In this document: positions 57,357-64,000 of the stretch, in pieces
Position numbering within the stretch: the stretch's first letter is position 1
Layout: each line of letters opens with the position of its first letter
DNA from: Formosa algae
GTDB lineage: Bacteria; Bacteroidota; Bacteroidia; Flavobacteriales; Flavobacteriaceae
Reading direction: 5' to 3'
Assembly: GCF_001439665.1 (NCBI RefSeq)
Contig: NZ_LMAK01000076.1
Location: forward strand, 1 to 64,000
DNA: 64,000 nt
The notes under the pieces: generated by a model
What the model was told of the DNA's origin: nothing
Databases searched by the model: none
What the model saw: only the letters and a program-made list of their open reading frames with translations
Position numbers and translations under genes: made by a program

Positions 57357-58157
57357 CTACTTCCCATCAAAATGTTCCTTAAGTTTCACACCAGGATTTG
57401 TTGCTCTATTAATGTATCCATGATACAGACTACTCAACACCAAAAGTATAGCCGATCCCATTGCTGTATAGGCTACAGCCGTATTGACATCTGAATTTGC
57501 CACATAAATAGCTATTAAAGCCCACGCCCCAACAAGTGCAAATTCTCTCATGTTTCGTGTCCACGTCACCACTAGATTTATAATAGTTGCAATCGCAATT
57601 AAGCAAATCGCCCAAAATGTAGGAGACAAACCAAAACCATCCCAATTGTATTTTACTAACACTGCCGATACATTAGCAATACTAGCTACGGTAACCCAAC
57701 CACTATAAAATACAAAGGGCCACCATAAAAAGGCGATTACCGATATGGGTGCATCAAACACTTGCATCCTATTTTTAAGCACAATCTGAATTAATGAGAA
57801 GAGCAAGAGAAAAATAAACACAGACGATAAGGCCGTGTAATTATAGATCCAAGCTACAATCCATAAACAATTTGCTAGGCAAGACACCACAAACCACCAT
57901 CCGGTTTTTAGAATAAAATCGTCGTCTCTTACGGCTACAAATAAACTGCGCCCTTGATAAACAATAAAACCTAGAACCAACAGGTATATTAAGCCCCAGA
58001 TTGAAAACGCATAGCCTGCAGGCGTAAACAACGTATTGTATTGCTTAGACACTTCGCCTATAGTGGTGTCGTTTAAAATCCCTGTGTTAGAGAGGTAGTT
58101 TAGTACAACCATGCCTATAAAACTTAAACCATTTGCTATTTGTAGTTGCTTTTTCAT
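57357..58157 (-). CDS. TspO/MBR-related membrane protein (long form)
   Basis: 266 residues with about seven to eight membrane helices. The segment FTPAGYAFSIWGLIYLLVLGF resembles the TspO signature, and it is rich in Trp. It is longer than the five-helix TspO and fits the tryptophan-rich sensory protein relatives. TspO binds tetrapyrroles or sterol-like ligands; the ligand here is unknown. It is convergent with the helicase gene at a spacing of 19 bases. Confidence 0.7.
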   Translation of the reverse strand: MKKQLQIANGLSFIGMVVLNYLSNTGILNDTTIGEVSKQYNTLFTPAGYAFSIWGLIYLLVLGFIVYQGRSLFVAVRDDDFILKTGWWFVVSCLANCLWIVAWIYNYTALSSVFIFLLLFSLIQIVLKNRMQVFDAPISVIAFLWWPFVFYSGWVTVASIANVSAVLVKYNWDGFGLSPTFWAICLIAIATIINLVVTWTRNMREFALVGAWALIAIYVANSDVNTAVAYTAMGSAILLVLSSLYHGYINRATNPGVKLKEHFDGK

Positions 58158-58221
58158 ATTCTTCTTTTTATTACCTAAAATTTACTAAAAATGTATCCTA
58201 ATCCAAAATAGTATAACCTAT

Positions 58222-58254
58222 AAAAAAGGGTTAGATTTAAATATCTAACCCTTT
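58222..58254 (-). terminator. Terminator after the DJ-1/PfpI gene
   Basis: A perfect 12-base-pair stem AAAGGGTTAGAT/ATCTAACCCTTT with a 6-base loop, followed on the minus strand by a T tract. It lies 22 bases past the stop of the 58277-58837 gene. Confidence 0.8.
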
Positions 58255-58276
58255 GTAAAATTATAATATGACGATC

Positions 58277-58837
58277 TTATGCCGTTTGCATCTCGTGTTT
58301 TCCTTCGCTAACTTCTTCTACCAGTTTCTTATTAAATGCTGGTAAATCTTTTGGCGAACGACTAGTTACTAAGCCTTGGTCTACAACTACTTCTTTATCG
58401 ACCCAATTGGCGCCGGCGTTAACAATATCTGTTTTTATAGAATGGAACGATGTTACTTCGCGTCCTTGTAACACATCGGCTTCTGCTAATAACCAAGGTG
58501 CATGGCAAATGGCTGCTACAGGTTTATGTGCTGTAAAGAAATCTTTAATAAAGCTTATGGCTGTTTCTTCTCGTCTTAATAAATCTGGATTGATAACTCC
58601 TCCAGGAAGCACTAAGGCATTATAATCGGAATGAGACACTTGTTCTAATGTTTTATCTACCGTATAGGCATCACCCCAATCTCCGTCTGCCCAAGCTTTA
58701 ATCGTTCCAGATTCTAAAGATACAATGTGTACTTCTGCTCCTGCTTCTATTAATGCTTCTTTAGGCGATTTTAATTCACTTTCTTCAAATCCGTTGGTTG
58801 CTAAAATAGCAACAGTCTTATTTTTTAAATCTTTCAT
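58277..58837 (-). CDS. DJ-1/PfpI-family protein
   Basis: 186 residues. The nucleophile elbow AICHAPW holds Cys111 followed by His112, and an acidic residue near GFEESELKSP (Glu18 or Glu19) completes the usual triad-like set. This is the PfpI/YhbO subgroup, proposed to act in stress protection, as a glyoxalase-like or deglycase enzyme, or as a chaperone. It is cytoplasmic, a single gene with its own terminator and no identified promoter match. Confidence 0.92.
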   Translation of the reverse strand: MKDLKNKTVAILATNGFEESELKSPKEALIEAGAEVHIVSLESGTIKAWADGDWGDAYTVDKTLEQVSHSDYNALVLPGGVINPDLLRREETAISFIKDFFTAHKPVAAICHAPWLLAEADVLQGREVTSFHSIKTDIVNAGANWVDKEVVVDQGLVTSRSPKDLPAFNKKLVEEVSEGKHEMQTA

Positions 58838-59057
58838 TTTAATAATTTTTAATGTGCATTAAACTTCACGGATGATTTACCTAATGGGAGTTACAATCAA
58901 CTCAACCTATTAATCCTTCCGTTTTTATTTAAATCAAAGATCTGAAACATTTTACGTTTGCATTGATTCGTTTAAAGTAAAAATGAACGCAAATAAAAAG
59001 TCACCCCAACAGAATGACTGTTTTCTAAATTATATAATTGTATGATTACAATAACTT

Positions 59058-60125
59058 TTAGGCATGAACTAAAATCCAAAGCTCAACTTCTTCCGTCGCA
59101 CGCCAATTTTGATTACGTTTGGTTTTCTCCGATGCCGATTTTACCGAGCGTTTTAGACACTGTTCTAATCTAAATCGTCCGCCGTTGGCTAACTCCTGTT
59201 CTATAGGATGCGTTTCTGTAACCTTTGTTATTTGTGCTAGATTTGAGAATATAAGCACTAGCTTTCCTTCGGGCAACAAGCGTTGTTTAGCACCTTCAAA
59301 AAAATCAGGAAACAGTGAGTCATTATAAGAAATGGCTTCATCGATTTTATCTAGATTATGAGTTGCTGGCAACCAAGGTGGATTAAACACAATAAGTTCG
59401 GTTTGCTTCTCCCACTTTCCAAAAAGTGAAGCAAAGTCCAGTTCAATTTTTCTAGATAGTTTAGTGTCTCCCATAGCTTCTGTAAGTCCAACAATGGCAT
59501 TCGGATTGGTATCGGTTCCAAATACTTTCTGTAAACCAAACTTTACCAGTTGTAAAGCCAACACACCACTTCCAATACCGACATCTATAGCCGATTTTTT
59601 TGGTCCGTTATAGCGATTTAACCAATTGTCGAAAAGTATTAAATGATCGAATCGCGTAGGGAAATACACGCCATAATACGGATGAATTTTACTTCGTAAC
59701 ACCGGTAAGCTAATTCCGTTTGTATACCATTGCCAAGCACTATTTAAACCTTGCACTTTGGTAAATGGCAATAAAAAATTATTATGTTCTGGATAAAGTT
59801 TAGCCAACCAACCAATGGAAGGCGCTTTCTTCACGATTAATTTATAATCTACAATGTCTATGTAAATAAGCTTGGATAACTTCTGATAAGCTAAACGATA
59901 GGCACGTTGTTCTTTAAATGTCTGATTAGGAAACTGTTTTTTTAAATGCTGATGCAACGCTTTAAGCAAATCCAAACCATCGCTATAAAATGCTGTAATT
60001 AATACGGGCTTACCTGCTTCTAAAGCCTTAATTGTAAGCGTTACATTTGAAGCTCGGCTAAATGATATTAAAGGCTCTTCTGAAAAAAAGGGCATGGGTT
60101 TGTTTACATGTATATCTGTAATCAT
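59058..60125 (-). CDS. Class I SAM-dependent methyltransferase with NPPW motif
   Basis: 355 residues. The N-terminal half (to about 175) is an unrecognised domain; the C-terminal half is a Rossmann methyltransferase with motif I DVGIGSG at 181-187, an acidic motif GTDTNPNA, and NPPW at 248-251. The NPPW/Y motif marks enzymes methylating amino groups of bases or glutamine side chains, so the substrate may be RNA, DNA or protein (HemK/RlmG-like). It stands alone. A TTACTTTG box upstream is one mismatch from the -7 consensus. Confidence 0.8.
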   Translation of the reverse strand: MITDIHVNKPMPFFSEEPLISFSRASNVTLTIKALEAGKPVLITAFYSDGLDLLKALHQHLKKQFPNQTFKEQRAYRLAYQKLSKLIYIDIVDYKLIVKKAPSIGWLAKLYPEHNNFLLPFTKVQGLNSAWQWYTNGISLPVLRSKIHPYYGVYFPTRFDHLILFDNWLNRYNGPKKSAIDVGIGSGVLALQLVKFGLQKVFGTDTNPNAIVGLTEAMGDTKLSRKIELDFASLFGKWEKQTELIVFNPPWLPATHNLDKIDEAISYNDSLFPDFFEGAKQRLLPEGKLVLIFSNLAQITKVTETHPIEQELANGGRFRLEQCLKRSVKSASEKTKRNQNWRATEEVELWILVHA

Positions 60126-60451
60126 CGTTAAGATTAAATAAAGACGGATTGCAAAGTAATGAGGAAAGCAAAGCGTAAGATTAAAATGACTATAACATAG
60201 TTACTTACTAGCGATCAGGCATTAAATTGGCCACTAGAGTTTAGATTAATCAATACAGAGACTTTAAGTGAAAGCCAATATATTCCGCCGTAGGTATGCG
60301 AAAGAAAACAATTAATATCAACAGATAAATTATAAGTAGACAAAGATACTTTATTAAATCTCATAAAGTTCAACTAAAAGAATCTGTTTAGATTACGACA
60401 AACCAATTAAGATATTTATAATAACTTTGATGCTGTAAAAAACCTATAAAC
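60126..60451. other. 326-base region between methyltransferase and dehydrogenase genes
   Basis: It holds TAACTTTG (60422-60429) before the plus-strand gene and a TTACTTTG box on the minus strand near the methyltransferase start. No repeats, hairpins or open reading frames stand out in the rest. Confidence 0.35.
60422..60429 (+). promoter_or_regulatory. -7 box of the hydroxyacid dehydrogenase-like gene
   Basis: TAACTTTG on the plus strand, a full TAnnTTTG match, 22 bases upstream of the ATG. Confidence 0.5.
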
Positions 60452-61363
60452 ATGTTTAAAAAACTGGTAGCCATAGAACCCGTAAGTTTGATTCCATCGG
60501 CAGAAAAAAAATTACATTCCCTTGCAGAAGAAGTCATCCTATACGAAGATATGCCAACCTCTGTAAACGAGATTGTAAAACGTATTGGAGATGCAGATGC
60601 TGTTTTACTTAGTTACACCACAACATTAAGCAAAGCCATTTTATCGCAATGCAATCATATAAAATATATTGGTATGTGCTGTTCGCTATATACCCCAGAA
60701 AGTGCCAACGTAGATATTAATTATGCCAATTCTCGTGGCATTACGGTTACAGGTATTCGGGATTATGGAGATGAAGGTGTTGTAGAATATGTTATAAGCG
60801 AACTTGTAAGATGTTTGCATGGCTATGGAACCACAACTAACGGAGTACAAAGACAACCTTGGAGCGGCATGCCTAGAGAAATTACTGGATTAAACGTGGG
60901 GATTATTGGTTTGGGAAAATCTGGTGGTATGATTGCAGATGGATTACGGTTTTTAGGTGCAAACATTACTTATTTTGCACGTAGCGAAAAGCAAGACGCT
61001 AAAGGCAAAGGCTATGGTTTTTTACCCTTAGACCAATTGCTAGAAACTAATGAAGTTGTTATTGCTTGCTTAAATAAAAACACCGTGTTATTACATGAAC
61101 ACGAATTTTCAAAATTAGGGAATCATAAAATACTATTCAACACAGGACTATCACCTGCTTGGGACGCCGAACCTTTCAAAAAATGGTTAGCAAAAGATAA
61201 CGTTGTGTATTGCGACACTTTTGAAGCCTTAGGAGATAAATCGCTTTTAAACTTACCTAATGTAAATTGTTTTGGTGTGTCTTCCGGAAGAACACAACAA
61301 GCCTTTGTTAGATTAAGCGAAAAGGTTTTGGCGAATATCGATTCGTATATCAAAGTACAATAA
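60452..61363 (+). CDS. D-2-hydroxyacid dehydrogenase-like protein, divergent active site
   Basis: 303 residues. A split catalytic domain surrounds a Rossmann NAD-binding core with GIIGLGKSGGMIADGLRFLG, and the DADAVLLSYTT opening matches the family. However, the usual RGxxVDExAL catalytic stretch is replaced by NTGLSPAWDAEPFKKWL, and no Arg-Glu-His set is evident (the usual Arg after the strand is absent). The fold and NAD site look intact, but hydroxyacid dehydrogenase activity is doubtful. It is single and ends at a terminator shared with the convergent DUF2853 gene. Confidence 0.75.
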   Translation: MFKKLVAIEPVSLIPSAEKKLHSLAEEVILYEDMPTSVNEIVKRIGDADAVLLSYTTTLSKAILSQCNHIKYIGMCCSLYTPESANVDINYANSRGITVTGIRDYGDEGVVEYVISELVRCLHGYGTTTNGVQRQPWSGMPREITGLNVGIIGLGKSGGMIADGLRFLGANITYFARSEKQDAKGKGYGFLPLDQLLETNEVVIACLNKNTVLLHEHEFSKLGNHKILFNTGLSPAWDAEPFKKWLAKDNVVYCDTFEALGDKSLLNLPNVNCFGVSSGRTQQAFVRLSEKVLANIDSYIKVQ

Positions 61364-61394
61364 CATTTTTAATATAGTTACACTATACCATAAA

Positions 61395-61421
61395 AAAAGC
61401 CATCCCACAAGGATGGCTTTT
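61395..61421. terminator. Bidirectional terminator between 60452 gene and DUF2853 gene
   Basis: A perfect 11-base-pair stem AAAAGCCATCC/GGATGGCTTTT with a 5-base loop CACAA, flanked by A and T runs on both sides, between two convergent genes. Confidence 0.85.
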
Positions 61422-61444
61422 ATACTTTTAATAAGTAATCTAGA

Positions 61445-61777
61445 TTAACTTAACGCTTCTGCTACTAAATAATAAAATGCAGGTCTGCTTTTCATTTTAA
61501 TAGCCGACATTTTTTCTACCACACTACTAATAGCAGCCATCGCTTTCTCTTTATCTTTTACTCCTAATTTTTTTTCAGCGAAATTACGACGTACAGTTTC
61601 TAATTCGGTAGCATCTGTTCCAGACACTAAAACAGCATCTTTATTATTTACCATAGTCTTTAAACTATTTACGTATACGTCTAATTTTTCTTCGTCTATA
61701 CTACTTACGCCACAATCGGTTAATTGTTTTAAGGCTGTTTCTTTTAGTTGAGCTAATTTTGCACTTAGATCACTCAT
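61445..61777 (-). CDS. DUF2853-family protein
   Basis: 110 residues, predicted fully helical. The pattern AVLVSGTDATELETVRRNFAEKKLGVKD and the C-terminal RPAFYYLVAEALS agree with what is remembered of DUF2853. No catalytic motif is visible and the function is unknown. It stands alone beside the ribosomal protein operon, ending at the shared terminator. Confidence 0.75.
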   Translation of the reverse strand: MSDLSAKLAQLKETALKQLTDCGVSSIDEEKLDVYVNSLKTMVNNKDAVLVSGTDATELETVRRNFAEKKLGVKDKEKAMAAISSVVEKMSAIKMKSRPAFYYLVAEALS

Positions 61778-62222
61778 GGTTTAAATTTTTAAAATTATTG
61801 ATTCGTTACTTTATATGTTAGTAAGTTAAAAAATTATTTGCTAACGCGCTCGCTTTTAGTCGAATTTTATTACACAAACAGCAACTAAAATTACTTACAC
61901 TAAATTAAAAAACACAGTTAAGTATTTAAAACATAAGTGTATTGCGATCTAAGCCCAAATACTAAGAGATCTATTATTTAAGGATTAGAGTACACTATTT
62001 TTTACTTTTAAATACAAGTTATAAACAACATTTATATAAAATACGGCATGCACTTTTTTTAATTTAGACGACATAGTGCAGTGTTAAATTTTAAAATAAA
62101 AATTAAATAACTGACGCTCAGTAAATAAAATTTACGCCATACTATTTGGTTATCAAATAGATTATCGTAAATTTGCAAACTCTTTTTAAGAGAGGAATGT
62201 TTAATAAATAAAATTAATTAGT
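61778..62222. other. 445-base region upstream of rplM
   Basis: It holds the rplM promoter (62145-62175) and three short inverted repeats just before it: TGCAC/GTGCA (about 62048-62084), ACTGA/TCAGT (62110-62122) and GTAAA/TTTAC (62121-62135). After the promoter, a small CTCTT/AAGAG hairpin (62180-62192) opens the leader. No open reading frame was recognised in the remaining A/T-rich sequence. Confidence 0.35.
62145..62175 (+). promoter_or_regulatory. Promoter of rplM-rpsI
   Basis: TTTG (62145-62148), exactly 19 bases, then TAAATTTG (62168-62175), a perfect Bacteroidota promoter. The leader is about 42 bases to the GTG start. Confidence 0.8.
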
Positions 62223-62678
62223 GTGGATACATTAAGCTACAAAACGATTTCAGCCAACAAAGCTACTGTTAATAAAGAGTGGGTTTTAGTTGATGCTGAA
62301 GGTCAAAGTTTAGGTCGTTTAGCTTCTAAAGTTGCAAAACTTATTAGAGGTAAACATAAACCTAATTTCACACCACACGTTGATTGCGGTGATAACGTAA
62401 TTGTTATCAATGCAGAGAAAGTCAACTTAACAGGAAACAAGTGGAATGACAAAACGTACATTCGTCACACAGGTTATCCAGGTGGTCAAAGAAGTTTAAC
62501 TGCTACAGAATTGTTTGGAAAAGATCCAGCAAGGTTAGTAGAAAAATCAGTAAAAGGAATGTTACCTAAAAACAAATTAGGTGCAGCATTATTCCGTAAT
62601 CTAACTGTTGTTTCTGGTACAGCACATGCACATGATGCTCAAAAACCAAAAACAATCAACTTAAACGAATTCAAATAA
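62223..62678 (+). CDS. rplM: Ribosomal protein L13
   Basis: 151 residues of the large-subunit protein L13, contacting 23S rRNA. Standard segments are visible: EWVLVDAEGQSLGRLASKVAKLIRGKHKP, HTGYPGGQRSLTATELFGKDP and KGMLPKNKLGAALFRNL. The start is GTG (VDTLSYKT read as Met first), the only in-frame start giving the conserved N-terminus seen in flavobacterial L13. It overlaps rpsI by one base (TAATG). Confidence 0.97.
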   Translation: MDTLSYKTISANKATVNKEWVLVDAEGQSLGRLASKVAKLIRGKHKPNFTPHVDCGDNVIVINAEKVNLTGNKWNDKTYIRHTGYPGGQRSLTATELFGKDPARLVEKSVKGMLPKNKLGAALFRNLTVVSGTAHAHDAQKPKTINLNEFK

Positions 62679-63064
62679 TGGAAGTAATTCACAAAATTGG
62701 CCGTAGAAAGACGGCTGTTGCTCGTGTATACGTTGCCCCAGGTGAGGGTAAAATTACAGTGAACAAAAAAGACGTGGCGGATTATTTTACTACTGCAACT
62801 TTGCAGTATAAAGTAAACCAACCTTTAACCATGACTAACAATGATAGCAACTTTGATATTACAGTAAATGTATATGGAGGTGGTATTACTGGACAAGCAG
62901 AAGCAATCCGTTTAGCTATTTCTCGTGTTATGTGCGAGATTGATGCAGAAAACAGATTAATTCTTAAGCCAGAAGGTTTATTAACTAGAGATCCAAGAAT
63001 GGTGGAGCGTAAGAAATTCGGTCAGAAGAAAGCGCGTAAGAAATTCCAATTCTCAAAACGTTAA
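62678..63064 (+). CDS. rpsI: Ribosomal protein S9
   Basis: 128 residues of the small-subunit protein S9. The start MEVIHKIGRRKTAVARVYVAPGEGKITVN and the basic C-terminal tail ending FQFSKR, which reaches the P-site tRNA, are both present. Its start codon overlaps the rplM stop codon, so translation of the pair is coupled. Confidence 0.98.
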   Translation: MEVIHKIGRRKTAVARVYVAPGEGKITVNKKDVADYFTTATLQYKVNQPLTMTNNDSNFDITVNVYGGGITGQAEAIRLAISRVMCEIDAENRLILKPEGLLTRDPRMVERKKFGQKKARKKFQFSKR

Positions 63065-63112
63065 TATCATCCTCAACTCGATTGGGAATCGCTTCTTAGC
63101 ACTCTCAATCTG

Positions 63113-63245
63113 GTTGAATTTTAAAAAATTAAAAATAAGTTATTGTTGTCCTAGTTGAAAAACAGGATTTAGTTTAGCATCTAAATGAAGCCAACAGCCT
63201 TAAGGTTATAAAACCTAAAGCCCAATGGAACATTGCTAATTCAAC
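63113..63245 (+). ncRNA. Candidate structured leader RNA before rpsB
   Basis: GTTGAATT (63113-63120) is fully complementary to AATTCAAC (63238-63245), a closing stem over 117 bases. Inside lie ATTTAG/CTAAAT (63167-63186), CTT-A-AGGTT/AACCT-A-AAG with a 4-base loop (63199-63220), and a weaker CCT/AGG. The helix set ends 20 bases before the rpsB ATG, as expected of an autogenous ribosomal protein control element. It is inferred from complementarity only. Confidence 0.4.
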
Positions 63246-63265
63246 AGAACGTAAACTATTACAAA

Positions 63266-64000
63266 ATGGCAAAAGTAGAAGTAAAAGAATTACTAGAAGC
63301 AGGTGTACATTTCGGTCACTTGACTCGTAAATGGGATCCAAACATGGCTCCTTACGTATATATGGAACGTAACGGTATCCATATTATCAACTTATATAAA
63401 ACTGCAGCAAAAATTGATGAAGCTGGTGAAGCATTAAGCAAAATCGCTGCTTCAGGACGTAAAATCCTTTTCGTTGCAACTAAAAAGCAAGCTAAAGACA
63501 TCGTATCAGAAAAAGCTGGGGCAATTAACATGCCTTACATTACTGAAAGATGGCCTGGTGGAATGTTAACTAACTTCGTAACTATTAGAAAAGCGGTTAA
63601 AAAAATGGCTTCTATTGATAGAATGAAGAAAGATGGTACATTCATGACCTTATCTAAAAAAGAACGTTTACAAGTTGATCGTTTAAGAGCTAAGTTAGAA
63701 AAAAACTTAGGTTCTATTAGCGACATGACACGTTTACCAGGAGCTTTATTTGTAGTAGACATTAAGCGTGAGCATATCGCGATTAAAGAAGCACAAAAAT
63801 TAAACATTCCAATCTTTGCAATGGTAGATACTAACTCTGACCCACGTCAAGTTGATTTCGTGATCCCTGCAAACGACGATGCTTCTAAATCAATCGATAA
63901 AGTTTTATCTCACGTAACTGGTGCTATTGCAGATGGTTTAGCAGAACGTAAGGCTGATAAAGATTCTAAAGATTCAGCAAAAGCTGAAAAACCTTCACCT
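63266..64000 (+). CDS. rpsB: Ribosomal protein S2, C-terminus beyond the window
   Basis: 245 residues are visible with the frame open to the window end. The start MAKVEVKELLEAGVHFGHLTRKWDPNM is canonical S2, followed by RWPGGMLTNFVTIRKAV, RLPGALFVVDIKREHIAIKEA and the VDTNSDPRQVDFVIPANDDA segment. The Lys/Ala/Ser-rich tail (RKADKDSKDSAKAEKPSP) is typical of flavobacterial S2. The usual partner tsf presumably follows outside the window. A 201-base gap with folded RNA separates it from rpsI. Confidence 0.97.
   Translation, partial: MAKVEVKELLEAGVHFGHLTRKWDPNMAPYVYMERNGIHIINLYKTAAKIDEAGEALSKIAASGRKILFVATKKQAKDIVSEKAGAINMPYITERWPGGMLTNFVTIRKAVKKMASIDRMKKDGTFMTLSKKERLQVDRLRAKLEKNLGSISDMTRLPGALFVVDIKREHIAIKEAQKLNIPIFAMVDTNSDPRQVDFVIPANDDASKSIDKVLSHVTGAIADGLAERKADKDSKDSAKAEKPSP

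Noticed and set aside
59058-60125. NPPW methyltransferase as a restriction-modification enzyme
   Set aside because: No restriction or specificity gene nearby and no target-recognition domain seen.
1-64000. CRISPR array, insertion sequence, rRNA or prophage
   Set aside because: No regularly spaced repeats, transposase, rRNA stretch or phage structural gene was seen on either strand.

Overview
The window looks like chromosomal DNA of a marine-type Flavobacteriaceae (Bacteroidota). The evidence is low G+C, Bacteroidota promoters of the form TTTG-N19-TAnnTTTG, the gliding/type IX secretion gene sprA, an alternative complex III (act) operon feeding a cytochrome oxidase, DUF2723 and TonB paralogues, and almost no Shine-Dalgarno sequences. 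The genus cannot be fixed from the sequence. No insertion sequence, prophage, integrase, CRISPR array or rRNA was seen; the window is mostly conserved core genome with a few accessory genes.

Layout. 1-1.1 kb: end of a cytochrome oxidase assembly/subunit cluster (ctaB, then oxidase subunit III running off the edge). 1.1-5.0 kb: an outer-membrane RemB-like protein and two TonB-like proteins that share one periplasmic domain. 5.1-16.1 kb: maeB, ruvA, sprA, gcvH and vanZ on the minus strand, with separate promoters before maeB, ruvA and gcvH. 16.4-23.0 kb: an Omp85-like protein, a lipoprotein, queG, a methyltransferase, ruvB and a membrane-anchored nuclease. 23.1-34.7 kb: one respiratory operon read on the minus strand as actA-actB-actC-actD-actE-actF-ctaC-ctaD, with a good promoter at one end and a terminator at the other. 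34.7-42.7 kb: a SPOR protein, the rimP-nusA-infB operon with a terminator-like hairpin in its leader, a tandem universal stress protein and two small unknown proteins. 42.8-50.8 kb: tRNA-Gln, a DUF2723 membrane protein with a polysaccharide deacetylase, a cysteine-free thioredoxin-like protein, a metallophosphoesterase, and an aldehyde dehydrogenase with its TetR-type neighbour. 51-57.3 kb: polA followed immediately by an A+T-rich NUDIX plus PLD-helicase-DUF3427 pair. 57.3-61.8 kb: TspO-like, DJ-1/PfpI, methyltransferase, hydroxyacid dehydrogenase and DUF2853 genes. 62.1-64 kb: rplM-rpsI, then rpsB behind a folded leader.

How they fit together. The act and cta genes make an electron-transport unit from menaquinol through ActA-F cytochromes to an aa3-type oxidase, and ctaB supplies heme O for it. 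SprA builds the outer-membrane type IX translocon, and RemB and TonB proteins are plausible envelope partners. The rimP-nusA-infB and rplM-rpsI-rpsB groups serve ribosome assembly and transcription, and each shows an apparent leader-RNA control site. The most notable points are the rimP leader terminator, the rpsB leader fold, the NUDIX/PLD-helicase pair after polA, a clamp-binding-like motif in the PolA linker, the cysteine-free thioredoxin, the TonB-type domain reused in three adjacent genes, and an unexplained terminator upstream of the act promoter.
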